Shown here: one piece after another, positions 59,296 through 64,000 of the stretch | How positions within the stretch are numbered: the stretch's first letter is position 1 | How the letters are laid out: each line of letters starts with the position of its first letter | NCBI RefSeq assembly: GCF_008180725.1 | Contig: NZ_VTEV01000001.1 | Coordinates: 62,001 to 126,000 of the forward strand | DNA from: Sutcliffiella horikoshii | GTDB taxonomy: Bacteria; Bacillota; Bacilli; Bacillales; Bacillaceae_I | DNA: 64,000 nucleotides | Reading direction: 5' to 3' | The notes under the pieces: model-generated | What the model saw: only the letters and a program-made list of their open reading frames with translations | What the model was told of the DNA's origin: nothing | Database searches by the model: none | Made by a program: the position numbers and the translations under genes

Positions 59296-62001
59296 TTATG
59301 CTTTTAGCTTGTCGCGCAATACCATACGCAGAATACCACCGTGACGGTAGTAGTCGATTTCTACTTCGCTATCAAAACGAACAAGTGCTTCAAATTCTTT
59401 CTTGTTGCCTTCTTCGTCTGTAGCAGTAACTCTTACAAAGTCACGTGGTTTAACTGTTTCGTCAACAGCCACTTCAAACGTTTCTTTACCATTCAAGCCA
59501 AGTACTTCTGCACTCTCGCCATCTTTAAACTGTAAAGGTAGTACTCCCATTAGAACCAAGTTACTGCGGTGAATTCTTTCGAAGCTCTCCGCGATAACTG
59601 TTTTAATTCCAAGTAGGTTTGTTCCTTTAGCAGCCCAGTCACGTGAGCTTCCCATACCATAGTCTTTTCCAGCGATGACCATAAGTCCAGTGCCTTCTTC
59701 TTTGTACTTCATGCAAGCATCATAAATGCTCATTACATCACCAGTTGGCCAGTATGTCGTCCAGCCGCCTTCTGTACCTGGAGCGATTTGGTTACGGATA
59801 CGAATGTTTGCAAAAGTACCACGCATCATGACTTCGTGGTTACCACGACGAGAACCATAAGAGTTAAACTCGCGAGGCGTTACACCGTTTGCTTGTAAGT
59901 ATTTACCTGCAGGCGTATCTTTTCCGATGGAACCAGCTGGAGAGATGTGGTCAGTTGTTACAGAATCTGCAAACTTACCAACTACACGTAGACCAGTAAG
60001 TGGTTCTACTGTGCCCGCTTCAGCAGTCAATCCTTCAAAGAACGGCGGGTTTTGAATGTAAGTGGAATCATTATCCCATGAGTACAACGCCTCATCAGAA
60101 GTCTGGATTTCATTCCAGCGCTTGTTGTCATCAAATACATGCTCATATTCTCTACGGAATAGCTCAGGAGTTACCGTTGATTTAACAACTTCTTTTACTT
60201 CTGTCATAGAAGGCCAGATATCCTTGAAGAATACATCGTTTCCATCTTTGTCTTTTCCGATTACATCATTTTGAAGGTCAACGTCTACATTACCAGCAAG
60301 CGCATAAGCCACAACTAGTGGTGGGGATGCAAGGTAGTTACCCTTTACAAGCGGATGGATACGTCCTTCAAAGTTACGGTTACCTGAAAGTACAGAAGTA
60401 ACAAGCAAATCATTTTCTGCCACTGCTTCTTCAATTTCGTCCGCCAATGGACCGGAGTTACCGATACATGTCGCACAGCCGTAACCTACGATATTGAAAC
60501 CTAATTGATCTAGGTAAGGTTGAAGACCGGAATCGTGAAGGTAACCTGTAACAACCTTGGAACCAGGTGCTAAGGATGTTTTCACGAAACTTGGTACTTC
60601 CAATCCTAATTCCACCGCTTTTTTCGCAACTAAACCAGCAGCGATCAAAACGTATGGGTTGGATGTATTTGTACAGGAAGTAATAGATGCAATCGCAATA
60701 GATCCTGTTTTCATTGTCGTTTTCTCACCGGAAGCTAATGTTACTTCTACTTCTTTAGCAATGTCAGTAGGAGTTAGACCATAGCCTTGATTACCTTGTG
60801 GAGCAACTAACGCATTGCGGAAAGTTTCCTTCATCATGGATAGTGGCACAAGGTCTTGTGGACGTTTAGGTCCGGAAAGGTTTGGTTCGATTTCCCCAAG
60901 GTCGATATCTACTACATCTGTGTAGATAGGATCAGCGTCAGGGCTGAAGAATAATCCGTTTGCTTTAGAGTACTCTTCTACTAATTTGATTTGCTCTTCG
61001 CTGCGTCCAGTCAGGCGCATGTAATCAAGAGACTCTTCATCAACTGGGAAGAATCCACAAGTTGCACCGTACTCAGGTGCCATGTTAGCAATTGTTGCAC
61101 GGTCAGCTAATGGAAGCTCAGATACTCCAGGTCCGAAGAACTCAACGAACTTACCTACCACACCATGTTTACGCAATACTTGTGTAACTTTTAATGCTAA
61201 GTCAGTTGCAGTTGTTCCGTTTGGTAAAGCGCCAGTCAATTTAACACCAACAACCTCAGGAACCGGGAAGTATGAAGGTTGGCCAAGCATTCCTGCTTCC
61301 GCTTCAATACCACCTACACCCCAACCAAGAACACCGATACCGTTAATCATTGTTGTATGGGAGTCTGTTCCGACAAGCGTGTCAGGAAAAGCTACGTACT
61401 CGCCATTTTCTTCCACAGCGTGAACAACGTTAGCCAAGTACTCTAAGTTAACTTGGTGAACGATACCAGTTGCTGGTGGAACTGCACGGTAGTTGTCAAA
61501 AGATTTCTTCGCCCAGCTAAGGAACTTGTAACGCTCTGCATTACGTTCGAACTCAAGCTTCATGTTGAAGTCTAAAGAATCAGCCGTACCAGCTTTATCA
61601 ACTTGTACAGAGTGGTCAATGACAAGATCAACCGGGATTTCAGGGTTGATTTTCTGCGGATCTCCACCTACGTCAGCCATTGCTTTACGTAAAGATGCAA
61701 GGTCAACTACTGCCGGAACTCCTGTGAAATCTTGAAGGATAACACGGGAAGGCTTGAATGGTACATCCACGTCCTTCTGCTCGTCTGTTCCCCATTTTGC
61801 TAAGTTTTCAACGTGCTCTTTAGTGATAACACGGCCGTCTACTTGGCGTAGAACGGATTCTAATAATACTTTAATGGAATATGGTAAGCGTGACACGTTA
61901 CCAATGTTTGCTTTTTCAAGCGCTTGCAAAGAATAGTAATGATACGTTTTGCCATTCACATCAAAAGACGTGCGGGCATTAAAAACATCTTGCTTCGTCA
62001 T
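59296..62001 (-). CDS. acnA: Aconitate hydratase
   Basis: A 901-residue [4Fe-4S] enzyme (citB in B. subtilis) interconverting citrate and isocitrate. Cluster cysteines are in [11 protein letters not shown] near residue 437 and [10 protein letters not shown] near 505. Other conserved parts are [32 protein letters not shown] (in outline) and the swivelling domain motif [14 protein letters not shown] near 790. In bacilli the cluster-free form binds iron-responsive-type RNA. The promoter carries a CcpC-type dyad, which in B. subtilis represses citB without citrate, and a cre-like site is in the leader. Confidence 0.96.
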   Translation of the reverse strand: MTKQDVFNARTSFDVNGKTYHYYSLQALEKANIGNVSRLPYSIKVLLESVLRQVDGRVITKEHVENLAKWGTDEQKDVDVPFKPSRVILQDFTGVPAVVDLASLRKAMADVGGDPQKINPEIPVDLVIDHSVQVDKAGTADSLDFNMKLEFERNAERYKFLSWAKKSFDNYRAVPPATGIVHQVNLEYLANVVHAVEENGEYVAFPDTLVGTDSHTTMINGIGVLGWGVGGIEAEAGMLGQPSYFPVPEVVGVKLTGALPNGTTATDLALKVTQVLRKHGVVGKFVEFFGPGVSELPLADRATIANMAPEYGATCGFFPVDEESLDYMRLTGRSEEQIKLVEEYSKANGLFFSPDADPIYTDVVDIDLGEIEPNLSGPKRPQDLVPLSMMKETFRNALVAPQGNQGYGLTPTDIAKEVEVTLASGEKTTMKTGSIAIASITSCTNTSNPYVLIAAGLVAKKAVELGLEVPSFVKTSLAPGSKVVTGYLHDSGLQPYLDQLGFNIVGYGCATCIGNSGPLADEIEEAVAENDLLVTSVLSGNRNFEGRIHPLVKGNYLASPPLVVAYALAGNVDVDLQNDVIGKDKDGNDVFFKDIWPSMTEVKEVVKSTVTPELFRREYEHVFDDNKRWNEIQTSDEALYSWDNDSTYIQNPPFFEGLTAEAGTVEPLTGLRVVGKFADSVTTDHISPAGSIGKDTPAGKYLQANGVTPREFNSYGSRRGNHEVMMRGTFANIRIRNQIAPGTEGGWTTYWPTGDVMSIYDACMKYKEEGTGLMVIAGKDYGMGSSRDWAAKGTNLLGIKTVIAESFERIHRSNLVLMGVLPLQFKDGESAEVLGLNGKETFEVAVDETVKPRDFVRVTATDEEGNKKEFEALVRFDSEVEIDYYRHGGILRMVLRDKLKA

Positions 62002-62086
62002 ATGTATTACCCCCTGCTACTCATAGTTTAATAGGACCTCGCTATGAACAATTAATAGGCATTGAAAAACAAGCTTTCTTTGATGC

Positions 62087-62100
62087 GGAAAGCGTTTGCG
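62087..62100 (-). promoter_or_regulatory. cre-like site in the acnA leader
   Basis: GGAAAGCGTTTGCG keeps the core AAAGCGTTT and lacks only the first and last consensus bases. It lies about 90 bp upstream of the acnA start, within the likely leader, where CcpA could act as a roadblock (inference). Confidence 0.45.
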
Positions 62101-62213
62101 AATGTTTTTCTTTGAGACAATTTTCGAGTTGTTTCTCCCACCGAATAGTCCTTACAATATTATCTTAATACAACATTTCTCATAAGTAAATATCAATAAA
62201 GTTATCAAATCAC

Positions 62214-62228
62214 ATAAGTTACGCTTAT
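62214..62228 (-). promoter_or_regulatory. CcpC-type dyad ATAA-N7-TTAT upstream of acnA
   Basis: ATAAGTTACGCTTAT matches ATAA-N7-TTAT exactly on both strands. CcpC, the citrate-responsive LysR regulator, binds this dyad plus a downstream half-site at B. subtilis citB; further TTAT half-sites are present 25-45 bp downstream. It lies 220 bp before the acnA start and 70 bp before the divergent sspO. Confidence 0.65.
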
Positions 62229-62297
62229 CTTTCATAATATTCCACAAATACATGACGTTCAAACCTCAGGAGAAACTATAAATGGAGGTGAAGTAAA

Positions 62298-62447
62298 GTG
62301 GCAAAAAGAAAATCGAACCATGTCATCGAAGGTATGAACAGTGCCAGCGGACAAGGAAAAGGTGCCGGTTACAACGAGGAACTTTCCAATGAGCCTTTGA
62401 CAGAAGCACAGAAGCAGAATAATAAAAAACGTAAGAAGAATCAGTAA
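62298..62447 (+). CDS. sspO: Small acid-soluble spore protein O
   Basis: A 49-residue protein: [13 protein letters not shown], then [20 protein letters not shown], and the basic end NNKKRKKNQ, virtually the SspO (CotK) sequence of B. subtilis. The GTG start lies ten bases after GGAGGTG. It is divergent from acnA, as in B. subtilis, and expressed in the forespore by sigma-G in that species. Confidence 0.95.
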   Translation: MAKRKSNHVIEGMNSASGQGKGAGYNEELSNEPLTEAQKQNNKKRKKNQ

Positions 62448-62464
62448 TAGTACTTATTGCTATG

Positions 62465-62498
62465 AAATCAACTCCAATATGGTGGGGTTGATTTTTTT
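62465..62498 (+). terminator. Terminator after sspO
   Basis: AATCAACTCC pairs with GGGGTTGATT around an eight-base loop, followed by six or more T residues. Confidence 0.9.
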
Positions 62499-62563
62499 GT
62501 ATTTGTTCCTTGCTGATCTCTCTCCGTCAATATGGAGTTAAAGAGTAGTTGCAAAATTCAAAT

Positions 62564-62785
62564 GTCTGAAGTTTTACGATATTTGACCGAAGTTTTCGTA
62601 AAAGTGACCGAAGATTCTGCAAAGTTGGCCGAAGTTTTGCCAAAAGTGACCGAACCGAAATTTTAAATGGCCGAACACCAAGTTAAAGTTGTCCTAACTA
62701 TCTCTCTAAATTGTCCGAACATGTCTATATTTCGTCGTTTTTTGACCGAAGATAGAACAAAAGTGACCGAACCATTTTCAACACT
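62564..62785. repeat. About ten-unit 21-bp periodic array, core GACCGAA
   Basis: The word GACCGAA or a close variant (GTCTGAA, GGCCGAA) begins at 62564, 62585, 62606, 62627, 62648 and 62669, exactly 21 bp apart. Two units at 62691 and 62713 follow with 22-bp steps and degenerate cores (GTCCTAA, GTCCGAA). After a phase break, GACCGAA recurs at 62744 and 62765, again 21 bp apart. The spacer halves are A/T-rich and usually end in AAAAGT. No coding role is credible. The remaining DNA to 62884 has no gene. Confidence 0.85.
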
Positions 62786-62884
62786 AAAAAATGAGGTGTT
62801 TTTTCGCCAAAAACCAGCATTTTATCCTCGATTCCTACCAAAAGACCATCAAAGTCTTATCTGTATTAACAAACACTTCAAACC

Positions 62885-62926
62885 AAAAAACCAACCTAAA
62901 ACCCAAACTACCGGTTCCAGGTTGGC
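62885..62926 (-). terminator. Terminator after the 88-residue protein gene
   Basis: CCAACCT pairs with AGGTTGG with further GGAACC/GGTTT pairing inside; on the minus strand a six-T run follows. It is 30 bp beyond the stop. Confidence 0.75.
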
Positions 62927-62955
62927 CTAAACATAGCCTCAGAAAATACAGCCTT

Positions 62956-63222
62956 CTACTCCAACGTATTCCCTTCCCCTTGCTGCATCAGACGTTGCAA
63001 ATCCGCCTGAAATTGCATGAGTTGCGGGCGTTGTGTTTCAGATGCCACTTCTAGGGCATTGTTGATTTGTTCCATTGCTTCGTTCACTTCATTCTCTAAT
63101 CGCTTGAAATCGTGCCCGTAATTTGGATCATTTCTGACAATTGCTTCGTATACATCTCTTGCTTGTTCTGTTCCTTGTTGCGCTGCTTGAAAAGCTTGCT
63201 GTTTATCTTTATGATATGGCAT
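62956..63222 (-). CDS. Small helical protein of unknown function
   Basis: An 88-residue, Gln-rich, hydrophilic helical protein (MPYHKDKQQAFQAAQQG; RLENEVNEAMEQINNALEVASE). It has no cysteine, signal or membrane segment. The AGGAGCG ribosome site is at good spacing, and a terminator follows. It lies between sspO and sspP on the opposite strand; a spore-related role is only suggested by location. No family was recognised. Confidence 0.65.
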   Translation of the reverse strand: MPYHKDKQQAFQAAQQGTEQARDVYEAIVRNDPNYGHDFKRLENEVNEAMEQINNALEVASETQRPQLMQFQADLQRLMQQGEGNTLE

Positions 63223-63357
63223 ATCTTTTCGCTCCTTTAGGTCAAAGTAAATAATAGCTCTACCTATACTGCCCGAACAAATGAAAAATATACCTCAGGC
63301 AGTGGAGCATAAACCTGTCCATTTTTCAAAAACTATAAGCAAAGGAGGAGATAAACA

Positions 63358-63501
63358 ATGAACAAAAACAGTCATAAAGATATGGTAAGAAACCAGCCTA
63401 AAGATAATCAATCAGGCCAACCTGCACCTTTAAGCGGTTCTCATAAAGTGAAAAACCGTCAGCATACCCGCCAAAAGCATAATTCTAGCCACGATATGTA
63501 A
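63358..63501 (+). CDS. sspP: Small acid-soluble spore protein P
   Basis: A 47-residue protein: [15 protein letters not shown], then [20 protein letters not shown] and the end KHNSSHDM, matching SspP (CotL) of B. subtilis. The AAAGGAGGAG site precedes the ATG. Its last 17 bases overlap the 3' end of the convergent selA gene, leaving no terminator between them. Confidence 0.94.
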   Translation: MNKNSHKDMVRNQPKDNQSGQPAPLSGSHKVKNRQHTRQKHNSSHDM

Positions 63502-64000
63502 GCTCTATTTCACGAAAAGCTTTCGCAAGCTTAGGTATTTCCCCTTGTGTGATAGTTCGGAAATCCAGAATTACCTGTTGATCTTGGACACGAACAACTA
63601 CACTTGGGGACCCTTTTCGTAATTCGTCTGCTAGAGCCTGCGCAGAAAGGGCCGCAGCGTTTACCTTAACCGCAATGGATGGCAGTGTCACATCAGGCAT
63701 GGTTCCCCCGCCTACCATTGACACGACATTATAAATATCCCACTTAAATAAATCCAACTCCCTCACGGTATCCAAGAAAATCATGGCTTTTTCGTGAACC
63801 TCTTCTGGCGTGAGAAGCATATCTCTCACAGTAGGTATACTTTCCGCTTTGTTATTAGCGTATGCCTGCATCGTCGCTTCTAAAGCAGCAAAGCTCATTT
63901 TATCCACCCTAAGCACCCGTGCTAATTGATGTCTTTTGAGTTGATCAATCAGTTCTTTCTTGCCAGCAATAATTCCTACTTGAGGGCCGCCTAAAAGCTT
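63485..64000 (-). CDS. selA: L-seryl-tRNA(Sec) selenium transferase SelA (partial, 5' end outside window)
   Basis: The C-terminal 171 residues of a PLP-dependent transferase that turns Ser-tRNA(Sec) into Sec-tRNA(Sec) using selenophosphate. The visible start [19 protein letters not shown] is the conserved region just after the PLP lysine; [20 protein letters not shown] and [14 protein letters not shown] follow, as in SelA. The frame continues to the window edge, so the start is unseen. It implies selenocysteine use in this organism; selB and selC would be expected upstream. It is convergent and overlapping with sspP. Confidence 0.92.
   Translation of the reverse strand, partial: KLLGGPQVGIIAGKKELIDQLKRHQLARVLRVDKMSFAALEATMQAYANNKAESIPTVRDMLLTPEEVHEKAMIFLDTVRELDLFKWDIYNVVSMVGGGTMPDVTLPSIAVKVNAAALSAQALADELRKGSPSVVVRVQDQQVILDFRTITQGEIPKLAKAFREIELTYRG

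Noticed and set aside
61082-61423. 113-codon plus-strand frame opposite acnA
   Set aside because: Antisense shadow in a conserved coding region; Pro/Thr-rich composition.
62564-62785. The 21-bp arrays as CRISPR
   Set aside because: Units are 21 bp in total with a 7-8 bp core and degenerate remainder; there is no alternation of long identical repeats with unique spacers and no cas gene.
62667-63054. Two overlapping plus-strand frames of 87 codons downstream of sspO
   Set aside because: They cross the array, the terminator and the antisense of the 88-residue gene, have no ribosome site and show unnatural composition.
1-64000. tRNA, rRNA, prophage, transposase or integrase genes
   Set aside because: None were recognised on either strand; the only mobile-type gene seen is the LAGLIDADG endonuclease.
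1-64000. Selenoprotein genes with in-frame TGA in this window
   Set aside because: All recognised genes have normal lengths and end at sites agreeing with their families; no TGA-interrupted homologue was noticed.

Overview
The window is chromosomal DNA from a low-GC, endospore-forming Bacillaceae member (Bacillus sensu lato). The evidence is four small spore-protein genes (sspN, tlp, sspO, sspP), spo0M, desKR, tcyP, and a block that follows the Bacillus subtilis order parC-parE-yneT-plsY / yneR-yneQ-yneP-tlp / yneN-citB. No rRNA, tRNA, prophage or CRISPR array was seen.

Layout. 1-7.7 kb: a satD/DUF3307 pair, a transporter remnant, then a CitA-type two-component system, a Nudix hydrolase and a cre-preceded tctCBA tricarboxylate transporter operon. 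7.7-10.3 kb: cytochrome bd oxidase (cydA, cydB and the tiny cydS) behind a Rex-like operator. 10.6-16.7 kb: a Rap-like TPR protein, an M50 protease-like protein, desKR without des, a DEAD-box helicase, and a 6S RNA gene with its own promoter. 16.9-25.7 kb: cystine transporter tcyP, an unusual HTH/F1-ATPase-beta-like fusion protein, a secreted glycoamylase-like protein, trhO, fumarase, and an ECF-like sigma factor in an operon with a clpP paralogue. 25.7-34.6 kb: a TetR/ABC exporter module, an HxlR/MFS pair, a free-standing LAGLIDADG endonuclease, guanine deaminase and an isochorismatase-family hydrolase. 35-41 kb: topoisomerase IV, yccU and plsY. 41-54.7 kb: accessory genes (Nudix, VOC, nucleotidyltransferase, phospholipase-C-like, phosphatase, spo0M, AAC(6')-like acetyltransferase, HAD, SGNH, RND efflux, S9 peptidase, CapA) that separate plsY from yneR compared with the B. 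subtilis order. 54.9-64 kb: yneR/Q/P, tlp, sspN, an FbpB-like gene, yneN, aconitase, sspO, sspP and the 3' part of selA.

How the genes work together. Central metabolism (aconitase, fumarase, tricarboxylate uptake) carries visible catabolite and citrate control signals: cre near tctC, and a CcpC-type dyad and a cre-like site upstream of acnA. The bd oxidase carries a redox (Rex) signal. Several exporters sit beside their own regulators.

Most unusual features: (1) an F1 beta-subunit-like protein whose N-terminal barrel is replaced by a helix-turn-helix and whose P-loop lysine is lost; (2) three intergenic arrays, at 18.4, 34.8 and 62.6 kb, each with an exact or near-exact 21-bp period but unrelated core words; (3) a sigma factor/ClpP operon; (4) a Rap-like sensor beside a site-2-protease-like protein. 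Assignments rest on reading the sequence and recalling families; no database search was run.
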